From Hassallia sp050875635 (GTDB lineage: Bacteria; Cyanobacteriota; Cyanobacteriia; Cyanobacteriales; Nostocaceae): 64,000 bases of DNA. Position numbers and translations under genes: made by a program. The stretch lies in contig NZ_JBPAOH010000021.1 of the NCBI RefSeq assembly GCF_050875635.1, forward strand, positions 1-64,000, read 5' to 3'. Shown piece after piece: positions 42,594 through 51,219 of the stretch. The notes beneath the pieces were generated by a model. It was not told the origin of the DNA. It was given only the letters and a program-made list of their open reading frames with translations, and did not search any database. How positions within the stretch are numbered: the stretch's first letter is position 1; each line of letters begins with the position of its first letter.

Positions 42594-42732
42594 GGGGGTG
42601 GTTAGTGGTTAGGTGTTAGTTGTTAGTGGTTAGGAGTTAGTGGTTAGGTGTTAGTAATTAGTAGTTAATGGTTACCAACGCTCCAACCATCAACTATCAA
42701 CTAACAACTATCAACCAACAACCAACAGATGA
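42594..42732. repeat. GTTAGTG tandem and inverse between pump and adaptor genes
   Basis: GTGGTTAGTGGTTAGGTGTTAG-type units at 42599-42665, then the inverse CAACTATCAACTAACAACTA type to 42725. Same class as 23229-23310. The operon is continuous across it. Confidence 0.8.
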
Positions 42733-44037
42733 CTATTGACTATTGACTCTTGACTGCTGACTAATTTGCACTTTGGCTTTGGGTCTGAGGTTAAATTGTC
42801 CGTCGGTGACGACTTGTTCCCCTTCTTTTAACCCTTGTGTAATGACTGTTTCATTGTTAACTGCGTTACCGACTACAACTGGACGCATGTCTACAGTTTT
42901 GTCGGCAGGATTCAACACATACACAAATTGACCTTTTTGCCCTGTCTGTACTGCTGTGGTTGGTACAACGATCGCATTCGGTTCTTGTGTTAGTCTCACA
43001 ACTAAATTGACAAATTGCCCTGGTGATAAGCGTCCTGATGTGTTAGCAAACGTACTTTTAAGTTGAATGGTTCCTGTTGAAGTATCTACACCACTGTCTA
43101 TGAAGGAAAGTTCACCGCGTTCCGGATGCTGTTCATCTTTGGGAATAATCGCATCTACTTCTATTTTTCCCTGTGCGCGATATTTGTTAAGTTCTGGCAG
43201 TAAACGTTGCGGAAGCGAAGAGCTAACGTAAATTGGGCTAATTTGACTAATTGTCACTAAAGGATTGCTGTCATTGTTTCCAATCAAGTTACCCTGATTT
43301 ACATTCAACTTGCCTGTACGTCCAGCAATTGGTGAGTAAATCGAACTATAAGAAAGTGCGATTTTCGCGGTGTCAACTGCTGCGTCTGCTGCACTCACCT
43401 CTGCTTTGGTATTATTTACGTCTGCTTTTGCCGCTTCAACTGCTGCAACGGAGTTGGCAATACCTTGATTATCTGCTAATACTGTTGCTTTTTGGGCATC
43501 AGATGAGGTGCGAAACTGCTCTGCTTGCTCTTTGCTAATCGCTCCTTGACCTAAGAGACTATTATACCGTTGTGCTTGGACTTGGGCATTTTTCGCTTGG
43601 GTTTGGTCTTTCAGGAGGGTAGCTTTATCTTGATTGACTTGGGCAATAGCTTTTGATAAGTTTGCCTGTGACTGTTTCACTAGTGCGATCGCTTTCTGTC
43701 GGTTCGCTTGCGCTTGCATCAACGCTGCTTGCTGCGTTCTTGAATCTATTTTGAACAGCAGTTGACCTTTCTTAACATTTTGACCTTCTTGGAAATAAAC
43801 TCCCATCAACTGCCCAGCAATTTGTGATTTAACGGTTACAGTCGAGTACGCTACCACAGTTCCAGTCTGTTGTAACTCAATCGGTATAGTTTTCCGAGTC
43901 ACTGTAGCAACCACAACAGGTACAGCTTGCTTAGTTTTATCTTTTTGCTTACTAGACTGTGCCTCAGAAGCGGTACAGCTACAAAGACCAATCAAACCTA
44001 GCAGTACGATTCCCTTTGCGATCTGTTTTGGCAACAT
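42733..44037 (-). CDS. RND efflux adaptor (membrane fusion lipoprotein)
   Basis: Periplasmic adaptor linking the RND pump to an outer-membrane channel. I start at ATG 44037: MLPKQIAKGIVLLGLIGLCSC is a lipoprotein-type signal with Cys21 as the likely lipid site. The order is beta-barrel/lipoyl half (YSTVTVKSQIAGQLMGVYFQEGQNVKKGQLLFKID), a long alpha hairpin (residues about 120-230, Ala/Gln-rich), the second lipoyl half (IYSPIAGRTGKLNVNQGNLI) and the membrane-proximal domain (AIVVPTTAVQTGQKGQFVYVL). A longer frame to 44130 only adds unsupported residues. 434 residues. Upstream of the pump gene and probably co-transcribed. Confidence 0.93.
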   Translation of the reverse strand: MLPKQIAKGIVLLGLIGLCSCTASEAQSSKQKDKTKQAVPVVVATVTRKTIPIELQQTGTVVAYSTVTVKSQIAGQLMGVYFQEGQNVKKGQLLFKIDSRTQQAALMQAQANRQKAIALVKQSQANLSKAIAQVNQDKATLLKDQTQAKNAQVQAQRYNSLLGQGAISKEQAEQFRTSSDAQKATVLADNQGIANSVAAVEAAKADVNNTKAEVSAADAAVDTAKIALSYSSIYSPIAGRTGKLNVNQGNLIGNNDSNPLVTISQISPIYVSSSLPQRLLPELNKYRAQGKIEVDAIIPKDEQHPERGELSFIDSGVDTSTGTIQLKSTFANTSGRLSPGQFVNLVVRLTQEPNAIVVPTTAVQTGQKGQFVYVLNPADKTVDMRPVVVGNAVNNETVITQGLKEGEQVVTDGQFNLRPKAKVQISQQSRVNSQ

Positions 44038-44189
44038 CGGCAATCCCTGGCACACAAATTTTTCAGTGTTTGAGAAAGGCTTAGTTTTTAACTTAGGAGA
44101 TAAATATCTCACCCTAACTGGTGGGAGCATAGATGAGAGCCTCTAAATAAAGAATTTTTGTAGATTTTTAGAAATACATATTCAATGTT

Positions 44190-44223
44190 AACTAATATTA
44201 ATTAGCTATGCTAACTATTAGTT
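44190..44223. promoter_or_regulatory. Candidate MarR operator between adaptor and regulator genes
   Basis: Perfect inverted repeat TTAGC-TAT-GCTAA (44202-44214) nested in a wider AACTAAT...ATTAGTT frame (44190-44196 and 44217-44223). AT-rich palindromes of this size in a divergent MarR/efflux spacer are the usual operator form. A second, weaker TTGAC...GTCAA pair lies at 44292-44313. No experimental site is known to me. Confidence 0.45.
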
Positions 44224-44524
44224 TTTCATCTGTCTACAGAAATATTTATGAGGTATGAGCAAAAAAACATACATAAATTCACGTTTTTCAATTGACATAC
44301 TGAAGATAGTCAAATGAAGTATGAAATTACCCCAACCCTTAAGGGATGCGGCTTGAACTGAGGAAAAAAGCTTGATTTTTTCGCTCACGAGGGGCGTGTA
44401 CTGAGTTCCTTTTTCATCCTTCATACTTCTTTAGTCAAGTCATAGCAATGCCAGTTCTTTGATTAAAAAGGTGAAGATATAAAAATGCCTTGGAATTGCC
44501 CGTTCACAGGAGAATGAAGACGGA

Positions 44525-45001
44525 ATGACTCCCAAAAAAGTTGCAACAGAAGTAACTTCGCAACAATGCGCTGCCAAAATGATGGAAACGCTTCCTATCA
44601 TCACACAGTTTTTTCGGGCAGAGATGCGGCGCAATGCCTCTTTTTTGACAGAATCGCTTTCAGTACCACAATTTAGGATGCTTGCTTTCCTTGACCGTCA
44701 TCCTGGTGCTTCTATGAAGCAAGTAGCGGAACATCTAGGTGTAACTAGAGCTACAGCTTCAAATCTGATAGAGCGTCTTGTACAGAAGAATTTGGTCAGC
44801 AAAGTAGAAAATCCTCAAGAGCGTCGCCATGTTGTACTAAACTTGACAGAAATAGGTAAGTATCATTTGCAACAAGTTCGTGCGATGACGAGTGCCAGAA
44901 TTGCCTCTGTTTTAGCTGACCTTCCAAAAGAGCAGCTTCAGAGTGTGGTAGATGGATTAACAGTGCTTTACAATGCTTTTGAACAGACAATGATGCAATA
45001 G
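44525..45001 (+). CDS. MarR-family transcriptional regulator
   Basis: 158 residues, winged helix dimer. The DNA-binding core runs VPQFRMLAFLDRHPGASMKQVAEHLGVTRATASNLIERLVQKNLVSKVENPQERR (recognition helix at TRATASNLIERL, wing at ENPQERRHV). N- and C-terminal helices would form the dimer interface. It is divergent from the RND adaptor-pump operon with a 490-base spacer that has palindromes, so it very likely controls that operon and itself. Ligand unknown. Confidence 0.93.
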   Translation: MTPKKVATEVTSQQCAAKMMETLPIITQFFRAEMRRNASFLTESLSVPQFRMLAFLDRHPGASMKQVAEHLGVTRATASNLIERLVQKNLVSKVENPQERRHVVLNLTEIGKYHLQQVRAMTSARIASVLADLPKEQLQSVVDGLTVLYNAFEQTMMQ

Positions 45002-45121
45002 AAGTGGAAGAACGCGATCGCCGTTGATTTAGACATATTACATCTGAATGGTGACAACACTCAAAGCTCAGAAGAAAAACAGCGATCGCCTAAAATAGAA
45101 ATACGAGTGGAGGTAACAGCG

Positions 45122-45892
45122 ATGGTTTCCCAAATTGAATCTTCTGCACCTTCTGAGATTTTCTATCCTGAATCTGATGGTCAGCCGATGGCAAATAATA
45201 CAGAACACTTTGAAATTATCGTGCTGATCAAAGGTAATTTAGATATTCTCTTTGCAGATGATCCCAATGTTTTCATCGCTGGTGATTTGTTCTGGTATCC
45301 CATCGAAGGCAATAACAAGATTAAATATGCACCTGATGTGATGGTTGCCCTTAGTCGTCCCAAAGGTCGCCGATCTTCTTATAAGCAGTGGGAAGAAGGA
45401 AACCAACCGCCCCAAGTAGTGTTTGAAATTCTCTCCCCAGTCAACACATCAGTAGAAATGGATCGTAAGTTGCTGTTCTACAGTCAATACGGTGTGGAAG
45501 AATACTATATATATGACCCAGCAAATAATGAACTACGAGTTTGGTTACGCGGTGAGTATGGTTTAGACTGGATAGATGTTGGTGAAAAATGGGTGAGTCC
45601 ACGGCTGCAAATTAATTTTGATGTCTCCGGTGAACAGTGGCAACTTTCATACCCAGATGGTCAGCTTTTTATGACATTTGGGGAATTAATGGCGCGATCG
45701 CAAGCCGCACAACAACAAGCCCAAGCCGCAGAACAACAAGCCCAAGCTGCACAACAACAAGCCCAAGCTGCACAACAACGCCTGCAACAAGCAGTACCTC
45801 GACTACTGAGTATGGGATTAAACCGAGAACAAGTGGCTGATGCTTTGTCCCTTTCTGTAGAAGATGTGGAAGCGATCGCTATGAATCTCTAG
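45122..45892 (+). CDS. Uma2-family (DUF820) putative endonuclease with Gln/Ala coiled coil
   Basis: PD-(D/E)XK-fold protein of a family expanded in cyanobacteria; biological role mostly unknown. Core marks: APDVMVALSRPKGRRSSYKQWEEGNQPPQVVFEILSPVNTSVEMDRKLLFYSQYGVEEYYIYDP, with the catalytic Asp in PDV, Glu in FEILS, and K in MDRK. After residue 190 an Ala/Gln-rich coiled coil repeats QAAQQQAQ several times and ends with an HTH-like GLNREQVADALSLSVEDVE. ATG 45122 has a GGAGG site 8 bases upstream; a GTG at 45107 would include that site and is rejected. Alone. Confidence 0.9.
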   Translation: MVSQIESSAPSEIFYPESDGQPMANNTEHFEIIVLIKGNLDILFADDPNVFIAGDLFWYPIEGNNKIKYAPDVMVALSRPKGRRSSYKQWEEGNQPPQVVFEILSPVNTSVEMDRKLLFYSQYGVEEYYIYDPANNELRVWLRGEYGLDWIDVGEKWVSPRLQINFDVSGEQWQLSYPDGQLFMTFGELMARSQAAQQQAQAAEQQAQAAQQQAQAAQQRLQQAVPRLLSMGLNREQVADALSLSVEDVEAIAMNL

Positions 45893-45975
45893 CTTCACTC
45901 TTCCAAGAAGAAAGCAAATACGCTCTGTAATTTAATGAATGCGTGAATTGTGCTGTAATGCCAATTTATAGGGCG

Positions 45976-47109
45976 TCAATTTGAAGTTGTATAAATGTTA
46001 TTTTTTGTAGGACGTTTTGTCCAGTGACGATACCAGTACATTAGAAAGCCAGTGACAAATAGAATCAGTGGTGCAAGTCCCACGAACACATAGAGAATGC
46101 GAGTAGGCAAGCCACCAAAAGTACCATAGTGTAGGGGAGTAAAGGAGTTGAGGACGCGATCGCCCAACCGCATCTTTAAAGCATTATCAACTCGCAAAAC
46201 CTCACCACTGTACTGGTCAAGATAAACATTACTATTCCCATACTCTACATTTTCCTGCGGCAGCTTCATGCGAATTTGTAGAGCTTCTTCTGGTTTACCA
46301 GGGAAGTAAATGCTTTTGGTAACAGCACCAGGTAAGGCAGCATCGGCAATTTTCAGTTGCTGTGTTAGTCCTAAAATCGATTTACCAGGAATTGGCTTGG
46401 ATACTAGCTCGGATGGTAAAGGGGTGAATGTCACAGCATAAATGATCGGCTCAGTCAAATCGTAGAAATTCCAGCAGAAGCCCGTAAAGCCAGTAAAGAA
46501 TAAAAAAACCACAGCGATAATGCCAGCCACTTTGTGAATATCAAAGTTCGCCCTTTGGGGATGAGCATCAAGCTTAATTTTGAAGCCTGCAATTAGCTTA
46601 CGCCAACCGGGCCACAGAACTAAACCTGTGATAGTGAGGATACACATTAGAAACGCAGCAATGCCAACAATTATAGTTCCGGTTTCCCCTGCCATTAGGC
46701 TAACGTGCAGTTTAAGGAGCATACCAATTAGAGTTTTATCCGATATACGCTCACCGATAATTTTGCCTGTATAAGGGTTGACAAAAACTTCTGTCCTTTG
46801 CTCATCAGTTGATGACAACTGCCCCACGTAGGGAGAAGAAGGAGTATCTGGCAAATAAATACGAAAAAGATGGAGATCGCCTCGCGCGGCATACTTCGCC
46901 TCAATTGTATTCACCACAGACTCTGGAGATAACTGCACCTGTTGGGGCGTAATAATTCCATACTGTTGAGCAATCATAAAGTGGTCAAAATCTTGCTCGA
47001 ACACTAACAGGCTACCTGTCAAGCCAACGATAAGCAGCACCAGTCCAACAAAAAAACCGATATATTGGTGCAGGTAAAAAACGATATCGCGTAGTTTTTT
47101 CCGGTTCAC
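45976..47109 (-). CDS. PepSY-associated membrane protein, siderophore-uptake type
   Basis: 377 residues with four main membrane helices: IGFFVGLVLLIVGLTGSLLVF, AAFLMCILTITGLVLW, VAGIIAVVFLFFTGFTGFCW and ILYVFVGLAPLILFVTGFLMYW. The loops hold PepSY-like domains with a QRTEVFVNPYTGKIIGERI segment. Proteins of this PepSY-TM family often lie beside siderophore receptors and have been implicated in reducing ferric siderophores at the inner membrane (family knowledge, inference here). It lies 57 bases after the TonB receptor gene on the same strand and probably in one operon. Confidence 0.88.
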   Translation of the reverse strand: MNRKKLRDIVFYLHQYIGFFVGLVLLIVGLTGSLLVFEQDFDHFMIAQQYGIITPQQVQLSPESVVNTIEAKYAARGDLHLFRIYLPDTPSSPYVGQLSSTDEQRTEVFVNPYTGKIIGERISDKTLIGMLLKLHVSLMAGETGTIIVGIAAFLMCILTITGLVLWPGWRKLIAGFKIKLDAHPQRANFDIHKVAGIIAVVFLFFTGFTGFCWNFYDLTEPIIYAVTFTPLPSELVSKPIPGKSILGLTQQLKIADAALPGAVTKSIYFPGKPEEALQIRMKLPQENVEYGNSNVYLDQYSGEVLRVDNALKMRLGDRVLNSFTPLHYGTFGGLPTRILYVFVGLAPLILFVTGFLMYWYRHWTKRPTKNNIYTTSN

Positions 47110-47166
47110 GATGTACTCTCAGATGCAGCATCAAGAAGTCCCAATGCTCCCTTTCCCTTTGCAAGG

Positions 47167-49791
47167 TCAAAACTGCACGGAAATCGTTCCCAGAACAGTC
47201 AACGGCGCACCAGGACGCAGATAGTAGCCTTGAGAATCGTAATACTGAGTACTAAAAAGATTCTTAAAGTTCAGCCCAACCCGCCAGTTATCGCGTTTGT
47301 AAAAAATGGTGGCATCAGCACGCACATAGGAGGGGATTTTGAATGTGTTGGGGAGTGTGGCTTCGCGATCGCCTGTATAAAATACTCCCCCACCAAACCC
47401 TAATCCTCTCAAATCACCGCTTTGAATTTCATAAGTTGTCCACAGACTACCACCAGCACTGGGAGCATTTACAAGAGAGTCGCCCACTGGTAGGCTGTTA
47501 TCCTTGCTTACAAAAGCATCGTTGACAAAGTAGGATGCAATCACATTCCAGCCTGGTAGAATCTGCCCAGAAATATCAAATTCCAAACCGCGACTTTTCA
47601 CTTCTCCAGCTGCGATGGAAAAGTCAGAGTTATCTGGATTGGGATCGGTTGTAGCGACATTTTCCTTGGTAATATCATAGGCGGCAAAAGTAGCGGATAG
47701 CCTGTCTTTAACCAGTTCCGCTTTGACTCCGACTTCATACTGAGTGCCGCGCTCTGGTGGCAGTAGATTTCCATCTACCGTCCGCGAAAAGCTGGGATTA
47801 AACGAGCGGCTGTAGCTGGCGTAAATTGAAATCGGCGGTAGGGGCTGATAAACAATGCCAACGCGAGGTGAAAAAGCCTCATCATAAAGCCGCTCATTGG
47901 TAGCGTCATCAATTGGATCTCTACCGAAAGAATCCAGCAGTTGAGAGCGATTTTTGCGGTGAACAAAGTCATACCTGCCGCCCACCAATAGCTTCAGATT
48001 TGGCAGCAATGTAACTTGATCTTGCAGATAAAGGGCGATCGTATTGCGGTCATAACGATCCCGTTGCGCTGCCTCATCAAACTCTGGTGGTGGGGAAGCG
48101 CCATACACAGGATTGAATAAATCAATACTGGGAGTCAGTGAAACAGTGCTTCGGAGATAATCGTAGCCATAGATATATTTATTCCACTCCAACCCCAAAA
48201 GAACTTGATGTTGGATGGAACCTGTGCTGAAATTACCGATTAGGTCGTTTTGCAGAGAGTAGTTTTGTAAATAACCAGGACCTGCGGCAAACCTTCGCAG
48301 CACGGTACGACCATCTGAATCAATGCTATTCGGTCGAAACTCTGACTCTTCAGAATCATCAAGCGTAACAGAAAAGCCACTGCGAAGCCGGATGTTTTCA
48401 CTGAAGCGATGATTGACATTCAGAAATACAGAGTGTGTCTCTTTGGAGAAACGATCGCCTGGTTCCCCTAGAAAACGACTAATCGGAGCTTTAAAAACGC
48501 TTGGATCGGGCGGAAGACCATCATAATAAGTGCGATCGACATTGAGATATTCATACTCCAGTGTCAATGTTGTCGCATCACCAATTTTGTAGCTCAGTGC
48601 TGGTGCGATCGCGTATGTTTCCTGATGATTAAAATCGATAAAACTACCAAAGTTTTCGTATGCGGCATTCAGACGGTACAGCAATGTTTTGTCTGAGTTC
48701 AGCGGTCCAGAAATATCAATGGAGGGACGATAAGTGCTAAAACTTCCGGCTGTAAATTCAGCAGAGTAGTAAGGCTCGCTGAGTGGTTGTTTGGTAATGT
48801 AATTCACCACACCTCCCGGCTCAAACTGTCCATATAGCACTGAAGCCGGACCCTTGAGAACTTCGATCCGCTCAATGTTAGTCGGATTCACAAAGTTGTC
48901 CTGAACGGCAAAACCGTTTCTCAAGTTGTCATAGGTTGTGAATCCCCGAATGTTGTAATTATCCGTAGCCCCAGCATAGCCCCCTTGTGGAGTCACACCA
49001 CTGACATTCCGTGCAGCATCGCTAATCCGGGTGATTTGCTGATCTTTGATAACTTGTTGGGGGATAACTTGAATCGACTGGGGAATATCACGGGTTGGGG
49101 TATCAGTTCTTGTGGCAGTTGTTGCATCTGGCACTCGATACCCATCTTGTTCACCCGTTACTACCAACTCAATCGGTTCATCATCTTGTGCAGATGGTTG
49201 GTTTGGCTGTGTTTGACTTTCTGGCTTTTGTTGAGAGGGAGTTGGTGGGGTTTGCGGTGGCTGCTGTGTTGGCGCTCCCGATGCTGCACTAGCCACAGAG
49301 AAGATTATACCCTCGTTGGGACTGTCAAACAATTCGACTGTTGGTACACTCCCCTCACCCGTCACTGTCACGCGGATAGTATTGGCATCAAAGTTTGTTA
49401 CCGTTATCTCAGTAACACCCGCAATTGGTTTATTAGAGCGGAATGTGAACGCATCACCGTTGGGTAAGCGCAGTTGAGCATTAGGAATATCAGCAATAAA
49501 GTTATTACCCGCACTGCGATTTGTGACTTGCAACTGTTCACCTTGGCTAGTCTGTAAAATCACCTCCACACCCTTATCAGTGGGATTTGCCTTAACTGAG
49601 GTAACTTGCACAACTTCAGTTTGTGGCGTTTGCTTGTCTTGTTCTATCTGAGCCAACCATTCTTTCACTGTTCTTGCAGAACGCTCTAGCTCTTGCACGC
49701 GAGGAATTTTAGTAACTTCCTTTGCCTGAGTTGGTTGTATGACGACAGCAATAAGAAAACAGGAAATAAAAAACGATCGCAACAGTTTCAT
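47167..49791 (-). CDS. TonB-dependent siderophore receptor with N-terminal AMIN domain
   Basis: Outer-membrane receptor taking up ferric siderophore, powered by TonB. Signal peptide from ATG 49791: KLLRSFFISCFLIAVVIQPTQA. An AMIN-like domain (residues about 50-155; VKANPTDKGVEVILQTSQGEQ) is the cyanobacterial addition. A Gln/Pro linker follows, then the plug (TRDIPQSIQVIPQQVIKDQQ... IERIEVLKGPASVLYGQFEPGGVVNYITKQP). The 22-strand barrel ends FKNLFSTQYYDSQGYYLRPGAPLTVLGTISVQF with C-terminal Phe. 874 residues, intact. A GTG at 49803 is an alternative start, but GGAG precedes the ATG. Followed by the PepSY gene. Confidence 0.94.
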   Translation of the reverse strand: MKLLRSFFISCFLIAVVIQPTQAKEVTKIPRVQELERSARTVKEWLAQIEQDKQTPQTEVVQVTSVKANPTDKGVEVILQTSQGEQLQVTNRSAGNNFIADIPNAQLRLPNGDAFTFRSNKPIAGVTEITVTNFDANTIRVTVTGEGSVPTVELFDSPNEGIIFSVASAASGAPTQQPPQTPPTPSQQKPESQTQPNQPSAQDDEPIELVVTGEQDGYRVPDATTATRTDTPTRDIPQSIQVIPQQVIKDQQITRISDAARNVSGVTPQGGYAGATDNYNIRGFTTYDNLRNGFAVQDNFVNPTNIERIEVLKGPASVLYGQFEPGGVVNYITKQPLSEPYYSAEFTAGSFSTYRPSIDISGPLNSDKTLLYRLNAAYENFGSFIDFNHQETYAIAPALSYKIGDATTLTLEYEYLNVDRTYYDGLPPDPSVFKAPISRFLGEPGDRFSKETHSVFLNVNHRFSENIRLRSGFSVTLDDSEESEFRPNSIDSDGRTVLRRFAAGPGYLQNYSLQNDLIGNFSTGSIQHQVLLGLEWNKYIYGYDYLRSTVSLTPSIDLFNPVYGASPPPEFDEAAQRDRYDRNTIALYLQDQVTLLPNLKLLVGGRYDFVHRKNRSQLLDSFGRDPIDDATNERLYDEAFSPRVGIVYQPLPPISIYASYSRSFNPSFSRTVDGNLLPPERGTQYEVGVKAELVKDRLSATFAAYDITKENVATTDPNPDNSDFSIAAGEVKSRGLEFDISGQILPGWNVIASYFVNDAFVSKDNSLPVGDSLVNAPSAGGSLWTTYEIQSGDLRGLGFGGGVFYTGDREATLPNTFKIPSYVRADATIFYKRDNWRVGLNFKNLFSTQYYDSQGYYLRPGAPLTVLGTISVQF

Positions 49792-49837
49792 AACTCCACA
49801 CACCCAACCGTATTTCTGAAAACAGAGCTTAATATTT

Positions 49838-49853
49838 GAGAATTATTATTATG
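49838..49853 (-). promoter_or_regulatory. Weak Fur-like box before the TonB receptor
   Basis: Read on the minus strand, CATAATAATAATTCTC contains two of the three hexamers of the GATAAT-type Fur consensus. It lies 47-62 bases upstream of the receptor start. The match is only partial and AT-rich sequence gives false positives. Confidence 0.3.
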
Positions 49854-49896
49854 TAACTCTATTCAGGAGAATACGAAAATTTGGATGTTTGCATAT

Positions 49897-49931
49897 ATCT
49901 GAAACCGGATTTTTTTTATCTGAATCGGGAT
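49897..49931 (-). promoter_or_regulatory. Candidate AraC/PchR operator: two direct repeats 21 bp apart
   Basis: ATCTGAAACCGGAT (49897-49910) and ATCTGAATCGGGAT (49918-49931) are direct repeats with 12 of 14 matches, start-to-start distance 21 bases (two helical turns). They lie 106-140 bases upstream of the receptor gene and just after the AraC-type regulator gene. AraC regulators bind direct repeats of this form, so it is a strong candidate for activation of the receptor operon. Confidence 0.6.
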
Positions 49932-49941
49932 CTACCTTTTG

Positions 49942-50934
49942 CTACAAGCCTTTGTGCTGACGATAATCTCTAGGAGTGACACCAAATTGCCGCTTAAATA
50001 AGTAGCCAAAATGACTTGTGCTTTCATACCCCACTTGATAAGCAATTTCTGCGATCGCCAAATTAGTGCCTCGGAGTAGCTGTTGTGCTTGCTCTAGCCG
50101 CAAAGATTGCACGTACCCACACACCGTAGTGCCAAAAACTTCTCGAAATCCCCGCTTGAGCTTAAAGTCATTGAGTCCGATTTGTCTGGCTAAATTTAGT
50201 AAAGAAGGTGGATTCTGAAGCGTTTGATTTAGAATGGCTTTAGCGTGATGTAAACGTTCAATTTCATCGGGACGGAAAAAGAGCGATCGCTGCAATACCT
50301 GATTATTTTCCCCCCACTGTGCAATCTGAAGTACCAGTAATTCCAACACCTTTGCTTCTAAATACATTTCTCTGAGTGTTTCTCGGAACGGACACTGCAA
50401 TATTTGCTTCAGCACCAGTCGCATTGCAGGTGTAATCGCTCCTAATGGCTGATGAAACCGCTGCTTTGTGGGATTTTCTATCAACTGCTGGAGCAAAACA
50501 GGCAATTCCTCAAAGCTGCTTTGGAAACTAGAAAGTAAATCGGGATACCAATAAATGCTAATACACTGCTTGCGCTGATTCGCAGCAAAATGCTCAAACT
50601 CCCGAATATCAGGCAAGAAAAACAAGTAGTTGTAGCCTGCAACTTCTTCGTAATCGTCATCTACACCAGCTACATTTGGCGTAGTGGTTCTCATACCACC
50701 AGACAGAAAAAATTTAGATGTCAGAAAAGGCAAATCATCGTGTTCACCTTCAACAATCACTGCTTCAGAATACTCGCTTTCATGGATTGCTAGCTCAAGG
50801 TTATGGCGAAGAAAAGTCCAGTGACTGCTGCTTTGACCAAACCAAGTAGATAATTCTACTTTTCTCTCACAGTCATTAAGCTGCACATCGTTAGACAATT
50901 CACCAAAGTCTGTATCGGTTAGACGAATGGTCAT
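49942..50934 (-). CDS. AraC-family regulator (PchR-like)
   Basis: 330 residues. The C-terminal 100 residues carry two helix-turn-helix motifs: NPPSLLNLARQIGLNDFKLKRGFREVFGTTVCGYVQSLRLEQAQQLL, then IAEIAYQVGYESTSHFGYLFKRQFGVTPRDYR, the AraC signature. The N-terminal 200 residues are a ligand/sensor domain of the PchR kind, which in Pseudomonas responds to ferric pyochelin. Its gene is directly upstream of the receptor gene on the same strand, so it likely activates siderophore uptake. An inverted repeat overlaps its own promoter region. Confidence 0.9.
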   Translation of the reverse strand: MTIRLTDTDFGELSNDVQLNDCERKVELSTWFGQSSSHWTFLRHNLELAIHESEYSEAVIVEGEHDDLPFLTSKFFLSGGMRTTTPNVAGVDDDYEEVAGYNYLFFLPDIREFEHFAANQRKQCISIYWYPDLLSSFQSSFEELPVLLQQLIENPTKQRFHQPLGAITPAMRLVLKQILQCPFRETLREMYLEAKVLELLVLQIAQWGENNQVLQRSLFFRPDEIERLHHAKAILNQTLQNPPSLLNLARQIGLNDFKLKRGFREVFGTTVCGYVQSLRLEQAQQLLRGTNLAIAEIAYQVGYESTSHFGYLFKRQFGVTPRDYRQHKGL

Positions 50935-50936
50935 GA

Positions 50937-50970
50937 TAATACTCTCAATAGCTTATTGAGAAATAGTATT
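50937..50970. promoter_or_regulatory. Inverted repeat just upstream of the AraC-type regulator
   Basis: CTCAATA-GCT-TATTGAG (50944-50960) is a perfect inverted repeat, extended by AATACT at 50937 and AGTATT at 50965. It covers 3-36 bases before the start codon, so it could be an operator for autoregulation or form a leader hairpin near the ribosome site. Function inferred only. Confidence 0.45.
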
Positions 50971-50984
50971 GATCAAGATGACGA

Positions 50985-51219
50985 GCGATGTCTACGACAA
51001 GCCCTTCTCAATCGCAAAGACGCTGCGCGTTGGCGAAGCCTGCGCTTTGCGCTTACGGCTTGGTGCAGAGTCGGCACGAGGGAAACCCTCCCGCAGCGCT
51101 GCTTCACCGCTAAGAGCGTCTACGCAATTGAAAATGTTGTTATAGATAATGAAAAGTTTGACTCAAGTTCATTTATGTAAACTTTTTAGTAAGGGCGGGG
51201 AGACCCCACCCCTACTAGG
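50985..51219. repeat. GC-rich dispersed repeats
   Basis: 51000-51120 consists of palindromic pieces (GCAAAGACGCTGCGCG, GGCGAAGCCTGCGC, GAGGGAAACCCTC). 51188-51216 is AGTAAGGGCGGGGAGACCCC and more, related to the second insert in mutL. No gene. Confidence 0.75.

Noticed and set aside
44218..44424. 68-codon minus-strand frame in the MarR-RND spacer
   Set aside because: It overlaps the candidate regulatory palindromes, has no ribosome site and no family resemblance.
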